Assembly (NCBI GenBank): GCA_019915135.1
Contig: JAHLMK010000006.1
Coordinates: 1,612,001-1,676,000 of the forward strand
Direction: 5' to 3'
Length of the DNA stretch: 64,000 bases
From: Strobilurus pachycystidiatus
Lineage: Eukaryota > Basidiomycota > Agaricomycetes > Agaricales > Physalacriaceae
This document shows positions 22,111-32,658 of the stretch, in pieces. The position numbers and the translations under genes were made by a program. Each line of letters begins with the position of its first letter. The first letter of the stretch is position 1. The notes beneath the pieces are model-generated. The model did no database searches. It saw only the letters and a program-made list of their open reading frames with translations, and had not been told where the DNA came from.

Positions 22111-25100
22111 TCAACGCTGTGCTAACAGTCCTATCCTTCGCCAATATCGTACCCAAGTATCCACATCTCCAGACCCAAGTTGTTTTGTGCAATGCTTCAA
22201 CGATGGCGAGGCCTCCATTGCCCGACCAGTCTCCGCCAACGCCATCCCAAAAGCCTCTGTCTCAACGCACCCAAGTGGTCGATATGCACCCCGGTAAAAG
22301 TCCAGCAGCGACAGCAAAGTCAGTGACGTGCCAGCCCGTATGGAAGCCTCCAGCGCGACCAACCACTCCGTATAGTCAACCAACGGCACCTGCAACGCCT
22401 CCGAGAACGCCTTGAAAATGACCGTCGCAGGGACTGGATTCGGATGAGCGAGGTTCATGAACAAGGTGTTGTTGTGGCGCATTTCCAATATGGCTGCAGC
22501 TGCCAAATGCACCGGCATCCATGATAATACCTGAAAGGCGAAGGAGGGTTAGGACAGAACGCGCCTGGACGAATGTGGACGTACACCATGCGGATTAGGC
22601 AGACACTGTACCACTTGCGCAGACCTGATCAGCGACGGTAACCACTCCTTGGGATTCCACGATCCGTTGGGCCCGCCGGACAGTTGCCCTACGCGAATGA
22701 TGGACACTGACAGGCTCGTCTCCTCCGCAGCCTTGACGAGGAGGTTCTCAGCTATCCATTTGCTCTCCGTGTAACCGGTACCCAAAGCTGTGGCAGGGCG
22801 CGGGTTAGGCCCTTCTGGTATCACACGTCCCGAGTGCCAATCTGGAATGAAAGTTGGTCAAAGATGCTGGATAATGCTCGGCTGTACGCACTCATGTACG
22901 TCAACGTGCTCACGAACACGAATCGCGGCGGTGTTGGTTGGCTTGACGAAAGCGCGAAATCAATCAGACGACGCGTCCCCGCAACCAGAGGCTCTAGAGA
23001 GGGTAGGGTTGTTCCCCAGTTCTTCGTCCAGCCTGATCACATATGTGAGATCAAGGACAAACGGACGAATGACTGTGAGCGACTCCGACTTACTGTTGTG
23101 AATCACACAAGTCACCTCTCGCCTCAACTCTTCGTAAACCTCCTCCCCCAGCCCCAAGTGCTCCTGATGCAGACTCCCCTCCAACAACTGCAGCTTCTCC
23201 GAATTGAGTATGGAGTAATCTAAATTTCGATCCTTGAACCCGGTCGCCTGTCTGATATACACCGAGCGATAGCCTTTCGAATCTGGGCGATTTAGAGCGT
23301 AGACATAATCCACAGTGGGGTCTTTTACCAACAGGTGCAGGAGATGCGAACCCAGAGCGCCAGTGGTACCTGTCAAGAGCACGACTTCCCCGCCATGTCT
23401 CGCGGGTGTACGTGCTGGCGATGGCGTACGAATGGGGAACGCAGACTCGGAGCTGTACTTCCTGACCATCGCCTCCATCTCGCCTATGCGGCTTGAGGTC
23501 GTGCACAACGCGACCGCTGCCTGCCCATAGCACACTATATGCGCAATGTACTGCCCCAGCTTGCGGATGGTGGGGTTTGTGTAGACGACGTTGTATGGGA
23601 TGTTCCGCGTCGGCAGCTTGAAGCTATGATGCAGAACGCTGCAGATCGCATTTCGGATGGACGTGGCCTGGAGACTAGAGTATTGTGCATGTGAATCAAC
23701 GTATTCAGTGTGCTGTGAGAGGAATGACCAACCTATCGCATCCCGCCTGGAAGAGGTCATCGTCATCCTCTAGCTGCCGCTGCAAGTACTTCTCCACGCC
23801 CATCCGCGCCAGTCCTACGCAGATGGTCATATCTACCTTGCACAACGCATTTGACGGTGACTCAACCGGGCTCAAAGGATCAACAGAGCGATATAGGTCG
23901 TCGATTTCCTGTTCATAATCTTTCAAGATGTTTATGCGATCCAGAGTCATTTTCGACGTGAGTCGGAAAGGCTTCGATGGACGGGTGACCATGATCATGT
24001 CTTTTGTGATCCTGGACAAGTCGTGGGAGGGGCGGTTTGCCTCTTCGACGATTGGCCTGTATAGTGAATTAGAATGAAGAGGTTTGATTGAAGGATGAGA
24101 TTGAACGAACCATATGTTATCCACGAAGGCGAAGAGGTACTGTGAATTATGTACGTCGACAGTGTCTTGCCGAGAGGGCTCCACGAGCAGACCCAAGAAC
24201 CGCCTCCCGTGTCCAAACAGAAGGCAAGACTTGATCATGTAGTGGCGTGATATGATATCCTCTTCACATAAAAGTAAGCTGGATGTCCAACAGATTCCGT
24301 TGAAACTAACCTATGGGAAGGGGATTCGTCTGCTCAATCACATGAGTCCACGGAAGCGAAAAGGAATACGACGGCGAAGAATACCTTATGAGAATTGGAT
24401 TGCATGATCAAGTCATCCGTCCGTCCGTATAGTCTCCACAATTCCGGATTGGTTGGATGCTGCACCACAAGGTCGTGCGTGTCAAAATAACGTGTCTCGT
24501 TTGACTCTACGTTGATTACATTGAGAGTATGAGTCGAGCAGTCCTATAAAGAAAGTATGAGCTTGGCTCAAGGAATGACAGCGGTCCTCACTGTAAATAA
24601 TAGATGGTATACATTTCCGTCCCGGGGTATCATCTTCGGCATACAATTTGGGGAGAACTACATCACTTGGTGTGAGCTCTCATCACGAAAGATCGGATTG
24701 ACAGCTCACTCTGAAATAAATCCATAGATCTTGTCCGTGATCATTAGTGGCTGTAATTCATTGGTAAGTATCGATTGTGATAGCAGGAACAATGTCTGGG
24801 CGTTCACCAGGTAAGAAAGAGGTGGCACAGCCGATCGCTACACTGGGGGCTGTCAGTCAGAAAGTCAATAATGATACACGCTTTGCACCCGACTCACGCT
24901 CCATAGCACGAGACCAATCGAATACCGTGGTTCCAGAGCTTCTCGGCAGACTCTCTTCGTAAAGTCGAGCCTGTGTAAACCTGCAAACCTGTCTGTCAAG
25001 CAAGCTCGATGAATCATCATATTAGGCCACACCCACCACGGCGTCAAAACCCTTCAGCGCTTGTACAGACATCGGACGTCTCGCCCATCCCTGCATCAAC

Positions 25101-26320
25101 AGTCAAGATGCAGGTCAAGTAATGATACCATCCCATAATTGCTCACCTCAAGAAAGGATGGAATGCAGAACATGACCGAACACCCCGTCTTCACAGAATC
25201 GCACAATATATCGCGTGGATCCGGGGTGGGCGTCACTGTATTCGGTGCGAACGCGCCCAGCGTCAAACCCGTACATACCTAACAATGGAACAACATGATC
25301 AGTTCGCGTTTGTATTAGAGATGAACGGGGATCATTACCATCCACGCTATTGGAGTCATACCCAAGCCGTCTGGAACCAGATGAGCAAGCACACAAATTC
25401 TGGAAGAACAGAAGAAAAAACTGACAAGTTGTCGACGAGAGGGAATGAATCGACATCGTATGCCGGCTCAAGTCCGTTTCCCCATAATCTGCCATGATAC
25501 ATCCATCAGCGCCCCGGAAACCGAGCAAGAAAGAAGAACCAAACGTACATGGGTGCAATCCCCATTGCAATAACACCGCATGCGATATCCTGGTTATTTT
25601 TGAAGGGGTGACTGCAGCCGTCAGCCTGTGCAAATTGGGATTGGTTCGAAGCACACCTGAAGAGTGTAAGATCAGCGCGATGTCATTTTGCCGCGGGCTT
25701 GCCGGGGAACAGGAGAGGGCGGGCGCGGCGACAGCGCCGAAAAGATCATGGAATGTTAATGACGGTATGCACTTCACGTAGTCCCCTACCATTCTGCCGA
25801 GCGAGGGTGACGAGCATGCGGATGCAGCCAAGTCCCTGGTTGCTGATTCGGCCCCGACAAGCATGTACTTCGTACGCGTTTGGAGGAGCAAGCGGGCCAG
25901 GTTCGCCGCGCATTGTCTTGGTGACAGAGGAAATGCTTGATAGCCCGCGCGCATGATCCCCATGATGGTTGTGGAATATGTGAAGACATCTGAAAGTCGC
26001 AAGTCCGTTGAGCCGAAGGATGGGTGAGCATGGTACGCACCTTGATCAGCTAAAACGGCCACTACAGTGGCTCGTTCGTCGTGGGGACCGCTTTTCTCGA
26101 CGTGATGGCGGATGGCAGATGCGGCTCTGTTGACAGCAGTCGAGAGCTGCGACCAAGTTATCGTCCGAATATCGGGCTTTTCGAAGTAGACGAATGCTGG
26201 GTGGTTAGGACTGTGAAGGCCATTGTACTCGTACAGATCAGGAATGGACAAGGAGCCATCGACAGGCGGTGGCGAGAATGTGGGGTGGTCTAGTCCTTGG
26301 CGCGTTACGAACGACTGCAT
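22111..26320 (-). CDS. A-T-R adenylate-forming reductase (NRPS-like, alpha-aminoadipate reductase-like)
   Basis: About 1,100 residues from a dozen or more exons, starting MQSFVTRQGLDHPTFSP at 26320. The adenylation domain contains TITWSQLSTAVNRAASAI, NDIALILHSS, QALKGFDAV, GSTLRRESAEKLWNHGIRLV then YGA, and YDTHD-like WRLYGRTDDLIMQS with VINVESNETRYFDTHDLVV. The thiolation domain has DDLFQAGCD-SLQATSIRN; its phosphopantetheine Ser is created exactly at a splice junction near 23730. The reductase domain has the NADPH loop LLTGTTGALGSHLL, CVIHN, FVFVSTLTY and the catalytic GYTESKWIAENLL. It ends IGLLAQR. Family knowledge: such enzymes activate a carboxylic acid, load it on the carrier and release it as an aldehyde or alcohol. 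It is not the housekeeping Lys2 as far as the motifs show. The substrate is unknown. Confidence 0.88.
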
Positions 26321-26898
26321 TGGTGGGAAGAGCTATAGAGATGGATGACGGAAGGACTCGGAGGGCAATAGTACGGCGCGTTAGAAGGTCATGATTGGCG
26401 TGACACCTTGCGGATATTTAAGCACGAAGGGCGCTCTGTCTGTGTACGCGTGTAGCTGCACAAGAAGAGAGCCGGAGAGACATATACCGATAGATTCGGT
26501 GATGCGAAGGACATCGAATGGGGTTGCCGTGAGCGCCCATCCAGAATCTGTCATCAATGCTGTCTTGCTCATATAGCGCTGGCGCCCAGGAGCATACGCA
26601 GGGTAGGGCACAGTTGATTGATTTTGACCTCATTCTGAAAGCCCGCGAGCCCATATGCCTACACAAGCGGTGTTAGTCCCGCCGGCAAAGAGAAAAGCTG
26701 AGCGTGAGTCATACCAATCTTACTGGCGTCTAGAGAGACCCCGTCTCGCCATGGTGCTTGATGGCCATCCTTAGAGTTTGATGTTGGACCGCATCGCGTT
26801 CATGACATGATAGCATACATTGCATGTGTGAAGGGAAAGTGATAGATAGAAAGGACCATACAACGACATGGTGATGAACTATGCAGTCAATCAACGAT
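26321..26898. other. Intergenic region between the A-T-R reductase and eL24
   Basis: 578 bp upstream of the reductase ATG and downstream of eL24. A minus-strand open frame (26381-26611) has no recognisable domain and is not called. Confidence 0.45.
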
Positions 26899-27509
26899 TT
26901 ACCGTCCCGCCTTTCCACCCTTCATCTGCTGCTTGGAAACCTTGGGTCCAGACGCAACGTTAGTCCGTGCAGCCTATCGGATGTTATTAGTGCGCCACAA
27001 GAGCTGACAGGTATGCGTACCTTGGGCTTCTTGGCCTCCTTCTCCTTCCTCTCGGCCTTTGCCTTTGAGATGGCGGCAGTCCGTGCCTGCGCGCGGACAG
27101 CAGCGGTCTGGTTGCGCTTGGCGGCAATGGCGGCGAGATCAGCACCGACGATGCCACGCTGGTGCTTCACTGTTCGGCGCGAGCGCTTCTTAGCGACCTC
27201 CTCCGTGATACCCTTCTTGTGCATGCGGCGGTACACCTGTGTCCAGGCGATCTTGCGGGGGTTTTTGCGCTGCAGGAAGAGCGATGCATTTTTTGACGAG
27301 GCGAAGCGGAAGACCTGCGGATGATACGGATGAATTTGGGGGGAGTATGGGGGGATTGGGAAACGCACTTTGCTGTCGCCACGGACGAAAAGCTTGCCCT
27401 TGGAGGGGTAGATACGGTAGCCGGAGAAGGAGTCAATCTCGACCTTCTGCGCTCGCAAATAACTCCTGTCAGCGCGCTGAATTCACTGGAGAGCAAGGGG
27501 ACGCACCAT
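26899..27509 (-). CDS. RPL24: 60S ribosomal protein eL24
   Basis: After splicing the protein reads M-KVEIDSFSGYRIYPSKGKLF, then VFRFASSKNASLFLQRKNPR, KIAWTQVYRRMHKKG and KKRSRRTVKHQRGIVGADL, with the Ala/Lys-rich eL24 tail and end KQQMKGGKAGR. The first exon is only the ATG (27507-27509), followed at once by a 60 bp intron (27447-27506, donor gtgcgt). Two more introns split the body. It is a structural protein of the large subunit at the inter-subunit bridge. The length (about 155 aa) fits the family. A CT-rich tract upstream suits a ribosomal protein promoter. Confidence 0.94.
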
Positions 27510-28276
27510 CTGCGATAGAAAAGCAAGCAGGAAGGAAAAAAGTCAGCATCCGCCTGATCTCGATTGGCCTCATCCAAATGCGGCCGCGCCATCCAGCCTG
27601 GATTCCCTCCCCGCGCAGCGAAACCGGTGTCGTTGGAAAGCCCCGATGGCATTGAATCGACGGGGGCGGCGCAGCATGCAGCAGAGCGAGAAACGGGCTC
27701 ACCTTGAGCAACTTTTGTCGGTGTCGGAGGTGTGGATTCAGGAACGTCTGCTCTCGCCAACTGGCGTACTCGGGTCCGCGGCATTACCGGTCCGCGATTC
27801 CGCCACAATGGCTTGTGCGTCGTGTCGAACATAGTCTCTGTTTCTCTGAAGGGCATGGAATGTATCTAGGCAGCAAATAATGATATTTCCGAACCAACCT
27901 ACCCCCCGAAAAGCTGGGTCATTTTATGATAGGTACCAGTAGGGTAATGGGCGCTCAAAAAACTGAAGCGAGTCGTACGATGAAACGAATCGGAAAAGTG
28001 ATAGCCAGTCGATATGTATCGTCATCACTTGTTATGTAGAGGAAATCTAGTAGGTGGCTCGAGGTGAGTAGTAATTCATCATGGGCGTCGATATCTTCCA
28101 TCCTATATGAAGTTAGAAAATGAGACACTCGGTGCGCCGCTTTAGATATTTTTATGGGTAGGACCTGTCGCAGTCTCTTTCGCCTGAAGTGTGATGAAAT
28201 TCGGGCTGTAATTTGTAACAAGTACAAAAGAAGGCTCAAACCGCGATCGCAATCTCAATCTCAATCAGCGACCACC
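27510..28276. other. Divergent promoter region, eL24 / TENA-like
   Basis: 767 bp between two divergently transcribed genes. Open frames here lack domains and have Arg/Ser-rich composition typical of non-coding frames. A repeated CAATCT unit (about 28248-28268) lies just before the TENA-like ATG. Confidence 0.5.
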
Positions 28277-29057
28277 ATGACCTCACTGACTGAACACCTG
28301 TTATCCTCAAAAGGCTCAGTGTCGTACCGCGAAGCTACGGAACATCCATTTCTTCAAGCAGCAGGACAAGGTACACTGTGCCATGCCTCCCTAGGACTCT
28401 GGCTGTCGCAGGATAGAACTTACGCCGCGCACGCCTATCCCCGCTTCATTGGCTCCCTCATCTCCCTGATCCCATTCGATGCCTATCATCCCATCGATTC
28501 GCCGGAGGAACGACGAAACCAGAAAATCCTAGACGTGCTCGTGTACTCTTTGACCAATAGCACCAGAGAAGTCAACTTCTTCAAAGACACCGCGGCGCGA
28601 TGGGATTTGAAGATCGAAGGGTGGCCGGAGCGCAAAGGGACGCGAGACTACACCGCAGAAATGGCGCGTATTGCCCATGGAAACAGCATTGAGGACGGCC
28701 TCGTCTTCCTTTGGGCTATGGAGAAGGTGCGTGTTTACTTGGTATTAGCTAGCGTGTCATCGCGTTCTCAGACTTCAAAAGATCTACCTCGACGCATGGT
28801 CAGGCGTCTGCCAGCGCATCGCCAAGTCGCCCACGTCCAGCGATGATTCGAGCCCGACGCATCAAGCGTTGCTCGTGCTCTCGGACAACTGGAGCTGCCC
28901 TGAATTCGTCGAGTTTGTTGACAGACTAGCCAAAATCCTCGATGATCTGGGTATTGAGCCAGGATCTGCGGCGTGGAGGAGGGCTGAGGATGTGTTTCGC
29001 CGCACTGTGGAATTAGAGGAAGGGTTTTGGCCTGTTGTGGGCGAAGAGATTCTCTGA
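28277..29057 (+). CDS. TENA/THI-4-like protein (haem-oxygenase-like fold)
   Basis: Two exons joined by one ~55 bp intron between LWAMEK and IYLDAWSGV, giving about 240 residues. It starts MTSLTEHLLSSKGSVSYREA. Family features include ATEHPFLQAAGQGTL, LGLWLSQDRTYAAHAYPRFI, the FFKDTA segment, and the C-terminal NWSCPEFVEFVDRLAKILDD with Glu-rich VELEEGFWPVVGEE. This is the TENA/THI-4/PQQC all-helical domain. Family knowledge: members act in thiamine salvage (thiaminase II) or other roles. The catalytic Cys of bacterial TenA is not clearly placed here, so enzymatic function is uncertain. Confidence 0.8.
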
Positions 29058-29118
29058 ATGAAAAAAGCCCGTTGTGAGTCGAAAACTAGTCTTCTAGAGC
29101 GAGGCAGACGATGTAGTG

Positions 29119-29454
29119 TCACTGACGTATGAGATGTATCTCTTGAAAGTACATACTGAGATGATTGATTGCGATAACCACCTGAGGCGGAAGGTTCAAA
29201 AAGGAAGAAAGCGTTGGAGTTCTGCGTTCCGCGATGGCAACGAGGATCACTAGAAAAAAATTGAGGATGAAAGCACTCAACCACAGATACCGAGAAAAGA
29301 TTTCGACCCGTCCAAGTCCTTGTGAATCCTGCCAGTGTGAGCTTGAGTGCTCGGAGGCTCGGACCGATTGAGCGACATCTAGACGTGGCGTCGAATTTGA
29401 GACAGCCCCCGACACCCCCCTGCGGGCATACGTCGCAAAAACGTCGTTGTCCAT
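29119..29454 (-). CDS. Small putative membrane protein (doubtful)
   Basis: A 111-residue open frame starting MDNDVFATYARRGVSGA with one probable membrane helix (YLWLSAFILNFFLVILVAIA). It is convergent with the TENA-like gene and only 62 bp from its stop. No homologous family is recognised. The DVAQSVRASE stretch resembles translated tRNA-like sequence, a warning against a real protein. Confidence 0.35.
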   Translation of the reverse strand: MDNDVFATYARRGVSGAVSNSTPRLDVAQSVRASEHSSSHWQDSQGLGRVEIFSRYLWLSAFILNFFLVILVAIAERRTPTLSSFLNLPPQVVIAINHLSMYFQEIHLIRQ

Positions 29455-29587
29455 TTCCTCGTTAGCAGCGAGTCAGCAAGGGAGGAACTGGGCAAACACA
29501 AGAATGGGATTAGGCACAGGAGTTCAAACGTTCAAAGATGGTAGAAAGCAATTGATATTATGCACCAGGTACACTACACTACACTAG

Positions 29588-32291
29588 TCCTCAAAGAACC
29601 TCGGACGCGCGTTCGCATCTTCACTGGCTCCACGAGGAGGAAGGGGATTCCAAAAATTGCTAGAAGCCGAAGCTAATAGACGAGTTCGGATGTATAATTT
29701 GCAATCAGCAAAAGACTATGCCTCAGTCGTGACTTCACTGGCGATAGTACTAACCCGTGCACAAGAGATGGGGATCAAAATTGATGGGAAGATGCTTTTA
29801 TAGGGAAGGGAGGCAGCGCACGGACCATGTCTCAAAATGGGTATGGCCTCTCGCGACTGAAGATAAAATGTCGCCTGAATGACATTGACTCGACACACAA
29901 ATGCTGACGAGGTTTGACGCAGATATACAGCATATTACATTCTCTTAAATAACAGATCCCGGAGTTCTCTCAATCTCACACTTGACAAAATCCCTCCGCG
30001 TCCCATTCCTCGCTCCCGACACCACCAGTGACAATGAACAAGCCATGGGGATCGTATTTGCGCTTGATGCTAAGAAGCCTGTTGTAGTTTGGTCCATAGA
30101 AGGTGGTCTGGAAGTTTGGCTCGATGGAGTCGGCTTCATTCGAGTACGAACCGGCGTCTGGTCCAACGAGTTCTTCGATGATGGGTAGCTGGAGGGTCTG
30201 GAAAGCTTCTTTCACGAAGCGGACGTTTGATGGTGAAAGGGTGTCCAACCATGGGTTGACAACGACGAGCTACGATCAGTCTCAAATGCGAATTGAGTGC
30301 TAATATTCAACGTACTTACGTGAGTCTTAGCAGACCGCCATTTGGGATTAACCGCCGAATCGATATAGGCGTTTTCTGATACCTTTCCTGCCGTAGTGCC
30401 TCAATGAGCGTCCAGGCCGTTCTCAGATTACCTACCTCCAGCGACGAGATGTCCAAGTACGCTAAGAAGAACATCGTTAGTATATGCAAGAAAGACAAGA
30501 ACGATCGCGTACTCGTATGACCCCGCCGCAAATAGTTTCTCGTACATAGTACCAATACCACCCGGCGACTCTCTGTACACTGACTCAGGAATAAGCCTAG
30601 ACCCCATGAAAAGATTGACCCCGACGCTATCGTCAGCAGCTGTCACAGCATCGTTGACATTCATCTCAGTATACGTTTCCCGCACCACCAGAGCTCCATT
30701 AGCTTCGAAATGTCCCAAAAGAGGCTGCATAGCAGCTCGAGCGTCGTCCGCACTAGTCCTAGGGAAGTAAGTGTCCAGGACCAAAACCATTTCCGTTGAG
30801 GTGTTCTTGTAGGCGAAGAAGTACTGCCCGGCGTGGAATTCGTCCCAGTCAAAGATATGTTGTGCGTGAAGGGCGGCGATGGTTCCGAAAGTAGAGTTCG
30901 TACCGGCGACGCTGATTGCGATGAAAGATTCAGTTACGTTGAAGGTGGGGAAGGTTTTGTAGGTGGCTGAGATGATCACACCCCATGATCCCGCGCCGCC
31001 GCCGCGGAGTGCCCAAAATACTATTGAGAGAGTTTCATCAGTCTCAGAGCTGGAACAAGATCGTCAGGGCCTCACGACACTTACAATCGCTGTGTTGATT
31101 TTCATCCGCCGTGATCAATGTCCCCTCAGCAGTGACGATAGTAAACTCTATTCGTGAATTAGCCCAAGCACACATTCATCCAATCACCGTGTCGGTACGC
31201 ACGGAGAACATTATCTGAAGCGAGTCCCAGCAGCGGTGAGAGTGCCGAATGTCCACCACCTTGGATGTAACCGGCCGCAGCAACGACTGTTGCAGCCACG
31301 CCGCTGACGAGGAACTTGTCTTGAGCTTTTGCCGCCTGGTAAAGAGTATTCATGGGGAGACCACTACCGACGGTCACCGCGGAGCCCTTGCCATGTTCGA
31401 AATCCTCGTGAAATGTTATGTCCTGGAGGAGATGGGTTGATATGAGCAGTGAGCTCGGCGCCGTGGATCGACCGAGGTAGTCGTGACCAGAAGCCTTGAT
31501 GCTCAGGCGGAGGTTGTAGGCTTTGGCGAAGGCAATTCCAGCCTGAAAGAATTGGACGTCAATATAGCGGCGGAGATGATAATTAACGGTTCACCTGAAC
31601 GTCACTAGCACTGACAGCCAACACAGCATACAAGGGGACGTTTCCTTGCTCGCACGTCCCGGTTGTATTCCGGACGCAAATCTGAGGCGGTGAAGAGTTA
31701 TAATTCTACAACAATTGTTGTTAGAATTGGGGTGCTTAAAGCGTGCTTTATCAATCCGAACAGGAAATGTACCTGCTCCCAGTTCACCTGCATATGTTGA
31801 TTAAGATCATTCAGAAAACGTACTAACATAAATTACCTGGTCCATCGCGCCAGGTATACCGGCACGAAAGAGAGCACTCGTCCATTCATCATCGGTGCAA
31901 CCTCCGCGGTCCTTGCAGAACTGACCCGAAGGAACAACAGCCGCAAGCCGACCTTCAATCGACGCGTTCAGAGCGTTCCGAGCCTGCACTGTGGGAAACC
32001 CAGGATCTCCAAGAATATTTCGACAGCGTTGACATTGAGCCAGAACTGGGGTGTACAGGAGAAGTGAAACTAGACGGCACAAGTAGGCAATGAGAGACAT
32101 CCTAGGTACAATCGAAGCAATGAGTACCCAGCGCGCTTTTATGACGACAGGTTGAAGATCCTTACACTGCATAGAAGATCTTGGTCAACTGCGCATCAGT
32201 CAATGGGAACCGAAGAGACGAGGGCGCAGCCGCGCTAAACAGCTGCCTGATTTTTGTCATTCTCGTGTTCACCCCGAATGTAGTGCTATTG
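29588..32291 (-). repeat. Right arm of the 2.7 kb inverted duplication
   Basis: Reverse-complement match to 13331-16043, including the oxidase gene, its promoter and about 380 bp of 3' flank. A short ACACT tandem (about 29570-29585) abuts the outer end of this arm. Confidence 0.88.
29976..32100 (-). CDS. Secreted BBE-like FAD-linked oxidase, copy 2
   Basis: Paralog of the oxidase at 13521-15635, in opposite orientation. It starts MSLIAYLCRLVSLLLYTPVLAQ (signal peptide) at 32100. The same exon chain follows: CTDDEWTSALFRAGIPGAMDQ-type segment, TVGSGLPMNTLYQAAKAQDK, AAGYIQGGGHSALSPLLGLA and VFWALRGGGAGSWGVI. The near-identical block NVNDAVTAADDSVGVNLFMG comes next, and the end reads YDPHGLF then FCQV with the stop at 29976. 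All exons appear in frame. Differences from copy 1 are mostly conservative, with identical intron positions, so this is a fairly recent duplicate that may have diverged in substrate. As in copy 1, the His of SGHDYLGRST is the likely FAD anchor. Confidence 0.87.
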
Positions 32292-32357
32292 GTGCTTGGT
32301 ATTCAGTACCGTTAGACACGAGTCAAGGCTCCGAAGGGATACATCAACGTTGTCGCT

Positions 32358-32556
32358 CGGAGTTCTGTTTAACTCTCGATTTGATCAAACTTAACAAAAT
32401 CCATCCGCGTCCCATTCCTCGCTCCGACACCACTATGAACGACGAGGTGCAAACTCCACGATCCTTACAGAATTGACTGAAGGGGAGAAGCCGCGAGTCG
32501 TCCCTCAATCGACACGTTCAAAGCCGTCCAATCCTGAACCGATGGAAAGCCGGCGC
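32358..32556 (-). pseudogene. Relic of a third BBE-like oxidase copy, internally deleted
   Basis: Two short pieces similar to the neighbouring oxidase are fused. Positions 32358-32433 match the C-terminal exon end (compare 29960-30030, CCGCGTCCCATTCCTCGCTC), and 32445-32556 match the N-terminal exon (compare 31895-32005). About 1.9 kb of the gene between them is missing. Frame is lost. It sits about 65 bp outside the right inverted arm. Confidence 0.8.
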
Positions 32557-32658
32557 ATTGTTTGGGACTGTTCGCACTATACTCCTCGTTGGAAAAACGA
32601 CGATAGTGCACTCTATTCTACTCTTCAAAACAACCACGGACCGACTAGAGTGGAGATC

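Noticed and set aside
26381..26611. 76-codon minus-strand frame before the A-T-R reductase
   Set aside because: No domain and no splice connection to the reductase start; treated as intergenic.
29330..29420. tRNA-like sequence on the minus strand (GCTCAATCGGTCCGAGC and GGGTCGAAATC)
   Set aside because: The D-arm can form, but no consistent anticodon stem, T-stem or acceptor stem closes around it. At most a degenerate tRNA-derived piece.
13331..32291. DNA transposon bounded by long terminal inverted repeats
   Set aside because: The repeats contain a host oxidase gene with its promoter, the interior holds normal host genes, and no transposase or target-site duplication is seen. Segmental duplication fits better.
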